Position numbers and translations under genes: made by a program. A model generated the notes under the pieces. That model was not told the origin of the DNA. It made no database searches and saw only the letters and a list, made by a program, of their open reading frames with translations. A DNA stretch of 64,000 nucleotides from DASYTH01 sp035762905 (GTDB lineage Bacteria; Actinomycetota; Actinomycetes; Mycobacteriales; Pseudonocardiaceae), in contig NZ_DASUCC010000121.1 in the NCBI RefSeq assembly GCF_035762905.1, positions 8,103-72,102 of the forward strand, read 5' to 3'. Shown one piece after another: positions 57,748 to 64,000 of this stretch (the stretch's first letter is position 1; each line of letters starts with the position of its first letter).

Positions 57748-58539
57748 ATGCCCGTCAGGCTGACCAGCATCGTGTTCGAAGCCACCGACGTGGCCGCGCT
57801 CGCCGAGTTCTGGTGCGACCAGTTCGAGGACTGGCGCATCCGGCCCGCAGACGGTGACGAGGTTCGCGTCGTCGCGTCCGAAGAGGACGGAGCCACGGTG
57901 GACCTGACGTTCGCCAAGGCACCGCCGCGGGCCAAGACCGGAAAGAACCGGATCCACCTGGACCTGAACTCGTGGGGGATGCACGACTACCAGACCAGAC
58001 ACGATGTGCTGCCGCTGGGCGGCGCCACCCCGGTCGACATCGGCCAGGGCGAGCTGGTTCCGTGGACCGTGTTCGCCGACCCGGGCGGCAACGAGTTCTG
58101 CCTGCTCAAGCCGCGTGAGCGGTACGCGGGCACGGGCGCGCTGGCCGCCGTGGTGGTGGACAGCGTCGATCCGCCGGCGCTGGCCGAGTTCTGGTCCGGG
58201 GCCACCGGCTGGCCGGTGGTCGAGAGCGAGGCCGACTTCGCCGCCGTGCGCGCGCCCGGCCCGCCGTGGCGCGGCCCGTTCCTGGAGTTCTCCCGGGTCC
58301 CCGGGCGCAACCCCGAGCCGGGTCCGATCGTGTTCGGTTTCGAGTCCTACTGGGCGCACCAGCATGACGCCGATGTCGCCCGGCTGCTGGAGTTGGGCGC
58401 CCAGCAGGTCCGCAAGCACGACGGCGACCCCGCCTACACGCTGCTGGCCGACCCGGAGGGCAACGAGTTGCGGGTGGTCGTCCCGGTCTGGCCGCCGGGG
58501 CCGGCCGGCCCGCGGCGGACTCCGCCCGGCCGGGACTGA
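57748..58539 (+). CDS. two-domain VOC (glyoxalase-like) protein
   Basis: A 263-residue protein built from two VOC half-modules (about 1-125 and 135-255): each has a FWCDQFEDWR- or FWSGATGWP-type strand, a KNRIHLDLN or similar central strand, and a closing PGGNEFCLL/PEGNELRVV element. Metal-binding His/Glu are only partly kept, so binding rather than catalysis is possible. ATG 6 nt after TAGCGT, leaderless. A related tandem copy follows 21 nt later. Confidence 0.88.
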   Translation: MPVRLTSIVFEATDVAALAEFWCDQFEDWRIRPADGDEVRVVASEEDGATVDLTFAKAPPRAKTGKNRIHLDLNSWGMHDYQTRHDVLPLGGATPVDIGQGELVPWTVFADPGGNEFCLLKPRERYAGTGALAAVVVDSVDPPALAEFWSGATGWPVVESEADFAAVRAPGPPWRGPFLEFSRVPGRNPEPGPIVFGFESYWAHQHDADVARLLELGAQQVRKHDGDPAYTLLADPEGNELRVVVPVWPPGPAGPRRTPPGRD

Positions 58540-58559
58540 CCGGCGGCTAGGGTCCGAAC

Positions 58560-59282
58560 ATGCCCACCCGGTTCACCCACCTTGCGGTCGATGTCGCCGA
58601 GCCCGCGGCGATCGCCCGATTCTGGGCGGAGCTGCTCGGCTGGTCGGTCGGCTACGAAGACGCCGAGGAGTCGTTCGTCAACGGCTCCGAGCCGGATCTG
58701 GGCCTGGCGTTCGTGCCGGTGCCCGAGCCCAAGACCGGGAAGAACCGGCTGCACCTCGACCTGGCCAGTTCCTCGGTGCGGCACCAGGAGGAGCTGGTCG
58801 CCCGGGCGCTCGACCTGGGTGGCCGCCGGATCGACATCGGCCAGCCGGCCGGCACCCCGTGGTCCGTGCTCGCCGACCCGGCGGGCAACGAGTTCTGCGT
58901 GCTCGAGCCGCGCGACTGGTATGCCGGCGGCGGACCGGTGGCCGCCATGGTGCTCGACTGTGCCGATCCGGCGGCGCTCGCCCCGTTCCTGTCCGCCGCG
59001 GTGGGCTGGCCGGTCCACACCTGGACCGACCGCTTCGTGGTGCTGCGCCCGCCGGCGGCCGGCGCGCCGTGGCTGGTGCTGCTCCGGTCCGCCGAGCCGA
59101 AGCGGGGCAAGAACCGGATCCACATCGACGTCGCCCCGTTCGCCGGGGACGACCACGCCGCCGAGGTCGCCAGGTTGCGCGGACTGGGGGCCAGGCCCGC
59201 CGACGTCGGGCAGGGCGACGTGCCCTGGGCGGTACTCGTTGACCCCCAGGGCAACGAGTTCTGCGTCCTCACGCCGCGGTAG
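58560..59282 (+). CDS. two-domain VOC (glyoxalase-like) protein, tandem paralogue
   Basis: A 240-residue protein with the same two-module plan as its neighbour: LAVDVAEPAAIARFWAELLGWS, GKNRLHLDLA, PAGNEFCVLEPR, then FLSAAVGWPV, GKNRIHIDVAP and PQGNEFCVLTPR. The repeated KNRxHxDxA and GNEFC motifs show internal duplication and a shared origin with the 57748 gene, but it has its own leaderless promoter (TAGGGT 6 nt before the ATG). Confidence 0.88.
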   Translation: MPTRFTHLAVDVAEPAAIARFWAELLGWSVGYEDAEESFVNGSEPDLGLAFVPVPEPKTGKNRLHLDLASSSVRHQEELVARALDLGGRRIDIGQPAGTPWSVLADPAGNEFCVLEPRDWYAGGGPVAAMVLDCADPAALAPFLSAAVGWPVHTWTDRFVVLRPPAAGAPWLVLLRSAEPKRGKNRIHIDVAPFAGDDHAAEVARLRGLGARPADVGQGDVPWAVLVDPQGNEFCVLTPR

Positions 59283-59310
59283 CCGTCAGCGGGTCCCCCG
59301 GCCGGTCCGC

Positions 59311-60315
59311 TCAGCCGGTGCCCTCGGCCGGCGGGTTGCGCCGCAGCCGGTGCAGCAGCCGGTCGCGCATCACCCGGCGCATCATCAGCGACGTCTTGCC
59401 GCCCACGTCACCCGCCTCGCCCTCGGGTTCCGGTTGCAGGATGCGCAGGAACGACAGCAGCAGGTCGCTGGTGGACTTCAGCAGCGGAACGAAGGCACCG
59501 CTGACCGGGCCGGTGCCCTGGATCGCGCCGCCGGACAGCTCGGTGACCTTCGTCGCCAGGTCGAGCGTGTGCTCGTCCCGGAACACGAGCTGGACCTCGT
59601 CGTCGACCACCCGCAGCTCCATCCTGCGGGCGGCGGCCTCCTCGGGCGTGGCGTCGGTGGTGCCCTCCGGGTCGATCTCGTCGATCTTCGCGGCCACCGT
59701 CTCGGGGTCCACGCCGAGCGCTTCGAACACCCGCGCCGCCATGCTGCCCTCCGCGCGCACCAGCGCCTCCAGCAGGTGATGGCTGCCGACGGGCGCGCCC
59801 CCGGCCAGCGCCTGGGCGGCCGAGACGATCTCCTCGGCCGCGGTGGTGCCCGGCCGGCGGGGTACCGGCTCGACCGGGGCGTCGCCGGTGATCAGCGCCA
59901 GCACCATGCGCCGGACCTGGGCCAGGTCCGGGATGTGCACGGACATGATCTTGGCGGCCAGCCCCTCGCCCTCCCGGACCAGGGCCAGCACGATGTGCTC
60001 GGTGCCGATGTAGTTGTGCTTGAGCTGCAGGGCCTCGCGCAGGGCCAGCTCGAGCACCTTCTTGGCGCGCGGGGTGAACGGGATGTGTCCCTGCGAGGGC
60101 TTCTTGCCCCGGCCGATCTCGGTCTCGATGTCGGCGCGCACCAGCTCGCGGGTGAGCCCGAGCTGGCGTAACGCCTGGCACCCGGTGGTGTCCGGGATGG
60201 CGAGCACGCCGAGCAGGACGTGCTCGGTGCCGATGTAGTCGTGCTGCAGGGACCGCGATTCCTCCTGGGCCTTGACGACCACCTCGCGGGCCTTGGCGCT
60301 GAACCTTTCGAACAT
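59311..60315 (-). CDS. Clp N-terminal-domain protein without AAA+ modules
   Basis: A 334-residue protein with ClpC-like N domains only: MFERFSAKAREVVVKAQEES and DYIGTEHVLLGVL (repeat 1), FTPRAKKVLELALREALQL and NYIGTEHIVLALV (repeat 2), then a second, more distant copy (GSHHLLEALVRAEGSMAARVFEALG), and a C-terminal region ending in a basic MMRRVMRDRLLHRL. There is no Walker A/B, so it cannot unfold proteins itself; it may compete for or recruit ClpC substrates/adaptors. ATG with GGAAGC upstream. Divergent from the HTH gene. Confidence 0.85.
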   Translation of the reverse strand: MFERFSAKAREVVVKAQEESRSLQHDYIGTEHVLLGVLAIPDTTGCQALRQLGLTRELVRADIETEIGRGKKPSQGHIPFTPRAKKVLELALREALQLKHNYIGTEHIVLALVREGEGLAAKIMSVHIPDLAQVRRMVLALITGDAPVEPVPRRPGTTAAEEIVSAAQALAGGAPVGSHHLLEALVRAEGSMAARVFEALGVDPETVAAKIDEIDPEGTTDATPEEAAARRMELRVVDDEVQLVFRDEHTLDLATKVTELSGGAIQGTGPVSGAFVPLLKSTSDLLLSFLRILQPEPEGEAGDVGGKTSLMMRRVMRDRLLHRLRRNPPAEGTG

Positions 60316-60325
60316 GCTTCCATCG

Positions 60326-60360
60326 TGACAACCCTGTCAATGCCCTGTCAGTGATAGGCT
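60326..60360. promoter_or_regulatory. inverted repeats in the Clp-N / HTH divergent promoter
   Basis: TGACA-ACCC-TGTCA (60326-60339) is a perfect 5-bp inverted repeat; a second CCTGTCA-G-TGATAGG (60344-60358) is imperfect. TAGGCT at 60355-60360 is a good -10 for the HTH gene. The repeats lie between two divergent genes one of which encodes a DNA-binding protein, the usual layout of an autoregulatory operator. Confidence 0.45.
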
Positions 60361-60388
60361 ATCCATATCTGCGGTGGGGAGGTTGCCA

Positions 60389-60751
60389 ATGGCATCCGAG
60401 TGGGAGGACCGCCTCGCGAAGTGGCAGGACGAGCTGGCCCTGTTCGCTCAGCTCGACGAGACCCCCTGGGTCCCGCTGGCCCAGGCCGAGTCCGAGACCG
60501 GCGTCTCCCGGTCCGCCCTGCGCGCCTGGTACCGCAACGGAGAGATCGAGTCCCGGCTGGTCGACGGCCCCAACGGTCCGCAACGCCTGGTCCCCCTGGA
60601 CGCCGTCCTCGAACGCGCCGCCAAATCCCCCCGCATCCAACGCCGCGCCGAACGCGAGGTCAGCCTCGAAGCCCAGGTCGCCCTCCTCCGCCACCGCATC
60701 GACCACCTCGAGCTCCGCCTTGCCGCCCTCGAACGCCGCACCGAGACCTGA
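60389..60751 (+). CDS. small MerR-like helix-turn-helix protein
   Basis: A 120-residue protein. Residues 30-75 form an excisionase/MerR-like winged helix (VPLAQAESETGVSRSALRAWYRNGEIESRLVDGPNG split here), with a C-terminal coiled coil (about 90-118, heptad Leu in AQVALLRHRIDHLELRLAAL). No effector-binding domain. ATG at 60389 has a GGAGG 7 nt upstream; an earlier in-frame GTG was rejected. It probably dimerises through the coiled coil and binds the repeats before its own gene. Confidence 0.85.
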   Translation: MASEWEDRLAKWQDELALFAQLDETPWVPLAQAESETGVSRSALRAWYRNGEIESRLVDGPNGPQRLVPLDAVLERAAKSPRIQRRAEREVSLEAQVALLRHRIDHLELRLAALERRTET

Positions 60752-60781
60752 TCCCCACCTGCTGAGCCAACCGAGTCCCCA

Positions 60782-60819
60782 CCCCAGGCGTCTCCACTGC
60801 GGGAGCACGGAACCTGGGG
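60782..60819 (+). terminator. possible terminator of the HTH gene
   Basis: CCCCAGG (60782-60788) pairs with CCTGGGG (60813-60819) across a 24-nt loop, 30 nt after the HTH stop. The loop is long, so the call is weak. Confidence 0.3.
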
Positions 60820-60894
60820 CCCGTGCGCTCACGGGGGAAGACGCGCCGACGGCTGCGCCGGAGCACGAAATCGAATTCGTCAACGGGGGAACAA

Positions 60895-61122
60895 TTGTCT
60901 GACAGATGGCTTCTTGCCGGCCCGGCCGCCGTGGCACTCGCCCTGGCGGCCGGCCTCATCGCCCTGGCCGAAACACCCGAGCCGCCCGCCACCACCGGCG
61001 AACACCAACTCATCCGCGACACCGGCCCGGCGCACGTCCGCACCGACAGCTCACGAGAACCCGCTTCCGAGCCGGAGAGTCACCGGGTCCAGGTTCGGCA
61101 GCCGCTGGTTCCGGCGTGGTGA
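60895..61122 (+). CDS. small single-pass membrane protein, 75 aa
   Basis: A hydrophobic N-terminal helix (WLLAGPAAVALALAAGLIALA) and a polar, His/Ser/Glu-rich tail ending in PLVPAW. The TTG at 60895 has GGGGGA 4-9 nt upstream, giving a positive-inside start directly before the helix; the longer open frame upstream is low-complexity and unlikely. No family recognised. Could be a membrane tether or a small secreted peptide; existence is moderately supported. Confidence 0.5.
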   Translation: MSDRWLLAGPAAVALALAAGLIALAETPEPPATTGEHQLIRDTGPAHVRTDSSREPASEPESHRVQVRQPLVPAW

Positions 61123-61130
61123 GTTGCCGG

Positions 61131-64000
61131 TCAGGCGCGCAGGCGTAGACCGCTCGGGGTGGCCCGGAAACCGGCCTCGCGGAGGATGGTGGCGAGGTGG
61201 GAGGTGAGGGCGACCTCGCCGTCGGCGCGTTGCACGGCGAGTTGGCCGAGCCAGCCGTCGCGCACCGCCCGGGACAGGCCGGATGCGGCGGTGCGTAGCG
61301 CGGTGTCGTCCTCGGTGAAGGAGAGTAGGGAGCGGCCGCCGCGTTCGACGTAGAGCACCGGGACACCGTCGACGAGGACCGCGAGAGCGCCGGATTTCCT
61401 TGCCGGGCGGTGCTTTCCGTCGCCGACGGGGTCGGGCCAGGGGAGCGCGGCGCCGTAGGGTTGGGCGGGGTCGGCGGCGGCGAGCACCACCGCGCGGAGC
61501 TCGCCGGGTGGGAGTGCACTGTCCGAACGGGACAGGGCGCGCAGTCGGTCGACCGCGCCGCGAGCGGCGAACTGGGCCGCGCCGAGGCCCTCGACCACGT
61601 AGCCCCGGATGATCTGGCCGGACTCCTCCTGTGCGCGCAGTACCCGGTACACCGCGCTGAACCCACCGGACACCCGCTCGGTGTCCAGTGCGCCCCGGGT
61701 CAGCACCCCGTGCCGTTCCAGGAACGCCTCGGCCCTGGCGTGCGCCCGGCGGGTGGGATCGGCCTCCCGGTCGGCGACCAGCGACCACCGCCCCGCGACG
61801 GTCGGCGGGCCGGTGCGCGAGGGCATCGCCGGCCGGCGGGCCGCCGTGCCCGCCGCCGCGGTGCGCAGCCGGGCGTAGCGTCCGCGCGGAGCGGACCGCC
61901 GCGGCTTGTGCGCGGCGCCCCGGCCGGCGACCAACGCGCGCACCGGGGCCAGCGTGTCGTTCGTGACCAGCCCGGCCCACACCAGATCCCACAGCGCGGC
62001 AATGACATCCGGATCGTCCGGGGCCGCCGCGCCACCGTCGAGCAGCATCGCCGCGGCCCGGTCGGCCAACTGCCGGAAGAACAGCGCCCCACCGTCCATT
62101 GCGGACACCACGGCGGCATGCAGTGGCGAGGACGGCACCGCCTCCTCCAGATCCGGCAGCAGCAGGTCGGCCAGATCCGTTGGGGCGACGGCGATCCAGC
62201 CGTCCCCACCGGACAGCGGCCCGCAGCCGCACCAGGTCACCTCGCCGGCCGCGGTCAGCTCGTCGAGCAGCGCGGGCGTGTAGCCGGGCAGCCGGGCCGG
62301 CAGGACCAGCGACTCGAACGCGCTCGCCGGCAACGGCGCGCCGGCCAGCTGCTCGACCACGGCCAGCACGTCGTCGGCGGTCGGCGCGGACCGCAGCCGC
62401 TTGCCCACCCCGTGCCAGGCCGGCAGAAACCGCCCGAGCGCGGCCGGCTCCACCGGCTCCACCTCGGCGCGCAGCCGGGCCAGCGACGCCCGGCGCAGCC
62501 GCCGCAGCACATCGGCGTCGCAGTACTCGGTGGTGGAGTGCCCGCCGTAGCCCGGGTGCGGGGGTCCCGCAACGGGTCTGAGCTCGCCGCGCACCAGCCG
62601 GCCCATGCCGGCCATCCGGTCCAGCACTCCGGTCACCACCGAGATGCCCAGGCCGAACCGCTCGGCCACCTCGTGCGCCGGGAACGGCCCGTGCGTGCGG
62701 GCATAGCGGCCGAGCAGGTCGCCGAGCGGATCCGCGACCGGTTCGGTGAATGCCTCCGGCACCCCGACCGGCAGCGCCACCCCGAGCGCGTCGCGCACCC
62801 GGCCGGCGTCCTCGATCGCCATGTACCGCTCTTCGCCGGCGATCCGCACCCGGATCGCCCGCCGGGCACTTTCCAGCTCGGCCAACCACTCCGGCGCGAC
62901 CCCGCGCCGCTCGGCCTCCACAACGGACAGGTCACCGAGGAACCGCAGCAGGTCGGCGGCGTCCTCGGCGTGCCGTGCGTGCCGGGCCGGGTCCAGCCGC
63001 TGCAGCGACCGCTCCACCTCGGCCAGCACGTCGGCGTCCAGCAGCTCCCGGATCGCTTCCGAGCCGAGCAACTCGGCCAGCAGCGCCGAGTCCAGCGACA
63101 GCGCCGCGGCCCGCCGTTCGGCCAGCGGCAGGTCGGCGTCGTAGAGGAACATCCCGGCGTAGCCGAACATCATGCTGCGGGCGAACGGCGAGGCGGACTG
63201 GGTCTCCACCTCGACAACGCGCACCCGCCGGGCCCGCACGTCGGCCATCAACTCGCGCAGCCCGGCCACGTCGTACACGTCCTGCAGGCACTCCCGCATG
63301 GCCTCGAGCACCACCGGGAACCGCTCGTACTTGGCCGCCACCGACAGCAGTTGGGCCGAGCGCTGGCGTTGCTGCCACAGCGGGGTGCGGCGCCGCGGGT
63401 CACGCCGGGGCAGCAGCAGCGAGCGCGCCGCGCACTCCCGGAACCGGGCGGCGAACAGCGCCGAGTTGCTCACCTCGGCCACCACGATCTGCTCCACCTC
63501 CTCCGGGTCGAGCAGCACGTCCTCGGCGCCGGCCACGATCTCCGCGCCGGTGTCGTCCACCGTTTCCGGCAGCCGGATCACGATCCCGTCGTCGGAGTGC
63601 ACCACCTGCGTCTCGATCCCGCGCCGCTCCCGCAGCCGGGCGCTGATCGCCAGCGCCCACGGCGCGTTCACCTGCCCGCCGAACGGCGAGTGCACGACCA
63701 TCCGCCAGTCGCCGAGCTCGTCGCGGAACCGTTCGATCAGCAGCGTCCGGTCGTCCGGCACATGCCGGGTGGCCGCGCGCTGCTCGGCGAGATAGGCGAG
63801 CAGGTTGTCCACCGCCCACGGGTCCAGCCCGGCCGCCGCGACCCGCTCGCGGGCGCGCTGGCCCTCCAGGCCGCCCGGAGCCGCCGCGAGCTCGCGGACG
63901 AACCCGCCGATCGCCCGACCGAGCTCGGCGGGGCGACCGAGCGTGTCGCCCTTCCAGAACGGCAGCCGCCCGGGCACGCCGGGCGCGGGGGTCACGAGCA
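61131..64000 (-). CDS. lhr: Lhr-family DNA helicase, C-terminal part (continues past the window)
   Basis: At least 955 residues, open at the right edge (the gene starts beyond 64000). The part present begins past the RecA-like motor: FWKGDTLGRPAELGRAIG, then the Lhr core (winged-helix and beta-barrel) with WRMVVHSPFGGQVNAPWALAI (split) and the long C-terminal tandem winged-helix region (HGPFPAHEVAERFGLGISVVTGVL; ERHGVLTRGALDTERVSGGFSAVYRVLR split) ending RATPSGLRLRA. Lhr is a 3'-5' RNA-DNA helicase of DNA repair. Ends 8 nt from the preceding small gene's stop, in convergent orientation. Confidence 0.88.
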   Translation of the reverse strand, partial: LVTPAPGVPGRLPFWKGDTLGRPAELGRAIGGFVRELAAAPGGLEGQRARERVAAAGLDPWAVDNLLAYLAEQRAATRHVPDDRTLLIERFRDELGDWRMVVHSPFGGQVNAPWALAISARLRERRGIETQVVHSDDGIVIRLPETVDDTGAEIVAGAEDVLLDPEEVEQIVVAEVSNSALFAARFRECAARSLLLPRRDPRRRTPLWQQRQRSAQLLSVAAKYERFPVVLEAMRECLQDVYDVAGLRELMADVRARRVRVVEVETQSASPFARSMMFGYAGMFLYDADLPLAERRAAALSLDSALLAELLGSEAIRELLDADVLAEVERSLQRLDPARHARHAEDAADLLRFLGDLSVVEAERRGVAPEWLAELESARRAIRVRIAGEERYMAIEDAGRVRDALGVALPVGVPEAFTEPVADPLGDLLGRYARTHGPFPAHEVAERFGLGISVVTGVLDRMAGMGRLVRGELRPVAGPPHPGYGGHSTTEYCDADVLRRLRRASLARLRAEVEPVEPAALGRFLPAWHGVGKRLRSAPTADDVLAVVEQLAGAPLPASAFESLVLPARLPGYTPALLDELTAAGEVTWCGCGPLSGGDGWIAVAPTDLADLLLPDLEEAVPSSPLHAAVVSAMDGGALFFRQLADRAAAMLLDGGAAAPDDPDVIAALWDLVWAGLVTNDTLAPVRALVAGRGAAHKPRRSAPRGRYARLRTAAAGTAARRPAMPSRTGPPTVAGRWSLVADREADPTRRAHARAEAFLERHGVLTRGALDTERVSGGFSAVYRVLRAQEESGQIIRGYVVEGLGAAQFAARGAVDRLRALSRSDSALPPGELRAVVLAAADPAQPYGAALPWPDPVGDGKHRPARKSGALAVLVDGVPVLYVERGGRSLLSFTEDDTALRTAASGLSRAVRDGWLGQLAVQRADGEVALTSHLATILREAGFRATPSGLRLRA

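Noticed and set aside
61051..62889. Arg/Gly-rich open frame overlapping the helicase on the same strand
   Set aside because: Out-of-frame shadow of the Lhr C-terminal region.
1..64000. tRNA/rRNA genes, CRISPR repeats, insertion sequences, phage or plasmid elements
   Set aside because: None visible: no transposase or integrase motifs, no regularly spaced repeats, no tRNA-like cloverleaf in the gaps examined by eye. A tRNAscan or repeat search could still find a short item I missed.

Overview
This 64 kb window is GC-rich (roughly 70% or more) chromosomal DNA from an actinobacterium, most likely of the order Pseudonocardiales. From memory of the Mycobacterium tuberculosis map, the gene order follows the segment from Rv2213 (pepB) to Rv2169c: pepA, ilvE, cobS-cobT, DUF3043, glycerate kinase, HesB/ErpA, adoK, asnB, ctaC-ctaF, trpD, ctaE-qcrCAB, exonuclease-UvrC fusion, ripC, pimB, fadD15-like, ArsA-like, plsC, RNase, aroG, pknL, Rv2175c, idsA, metF-like, lppM. 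Mycobacterial items such as mmpS3 and mptA are absent, which argues against Mycobacterium itself. No rRNA or tRNA gene, insertion sequence, prophage or CRISPR array was seen. This is conserved core chromosome with lineage-specific inserts.

Layout. 0-11 kb: leucyl aminopeptidase, a membrane protein, IlvE, the lower-ligand cobalamin genes (cobU-cobT-cobS), an aldo/keto reductase, DUF3043, glycerate kinase, an A-type Fe-S carrier, a 56-residue ORF and adenosine kinase. 11-22 kb: AsnB, then the aerobic terminal chain (ctaC, ctaF, ctaE, qcrC-qcrA-qcrB plus a coupled serine-hydrolase lipoprotein), interrupted on the other strand by trpD and a lone receiver-like protein. ctaD is not in the window. 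22-32 kb: a secreted beta-propeller, a DEDDh exonuclease/GIY-YIG fusion, a YacP-type nuclease-like protein, two cell-wall hydrolase-family proteins (one a degenerate NlpC/P60 domain fused to a VanY-like peptidase, the other an intact RipC-like enzyme behind a long structured leader), a membrane metallopeptidase and PimB'. 32-36 kb: a compact minus-strand cassette that looks linked to type VII secretion (EspC-like, WXG-like/CHAP hydrolase, a 92-aa protein, a YbaB-like protein), followed by a truncated FadD15-like pseudoenzyme. 36-46 kb: SRPBCC proteins, a phosphoesterase, an ArsA-like ATPase, ROK glucokinase, PlsC, an exoribonuclease, a PPi-type phosphofructokinase, an amidase and DAHP synthase. 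46-64 kb: PknL with four PASTA repeats and its DNA-binding neighbour, a phytoene/squalene synthase-lipoprotein-prenyl synthase group, MetF, LppM, DUF885, GNAT, YbaK, an SOS-boxed HEPN operon, tandem VOC proteins, a Clp-N-only protein opposite a small HTH regulator, and the C-terminal part of an Lhr-type helicase that runs off the right edge.

Regulation visible in the sequence. About 25 genes begin 6-8 nt after a TANNNT -10 hexamer and have no Shine-Dalgarno, the actinobacterial leaderless pattern. Several divergent pairs use back-to-back versions, and the cobU/67-aa pair shares one overlapping -10. Sites that stand out are a perfect mycobacterial-type LexA box, TCGAAC-N4-GTTCGA, downstream of a good promoter for the HEPN operon; a near-consensus CRP/GlxR site and a riboswitch-like leader before ripC; and an A/T-rich palindrome between the promoter and the ribosome binding site of the gene at 21559. 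Many operons are joined by 4-bp start/stop overlaps (GTGA, ATGA, TTGA). The strongest leads for something new are the SOS-controlled HEPN/maleylpyruvate-isomerase-fold pair, the WXG-like/CHAP cassette, the degenerate NlpC-VanY fusion, and the FadD-like protein that lacks its ATP-binding loop.
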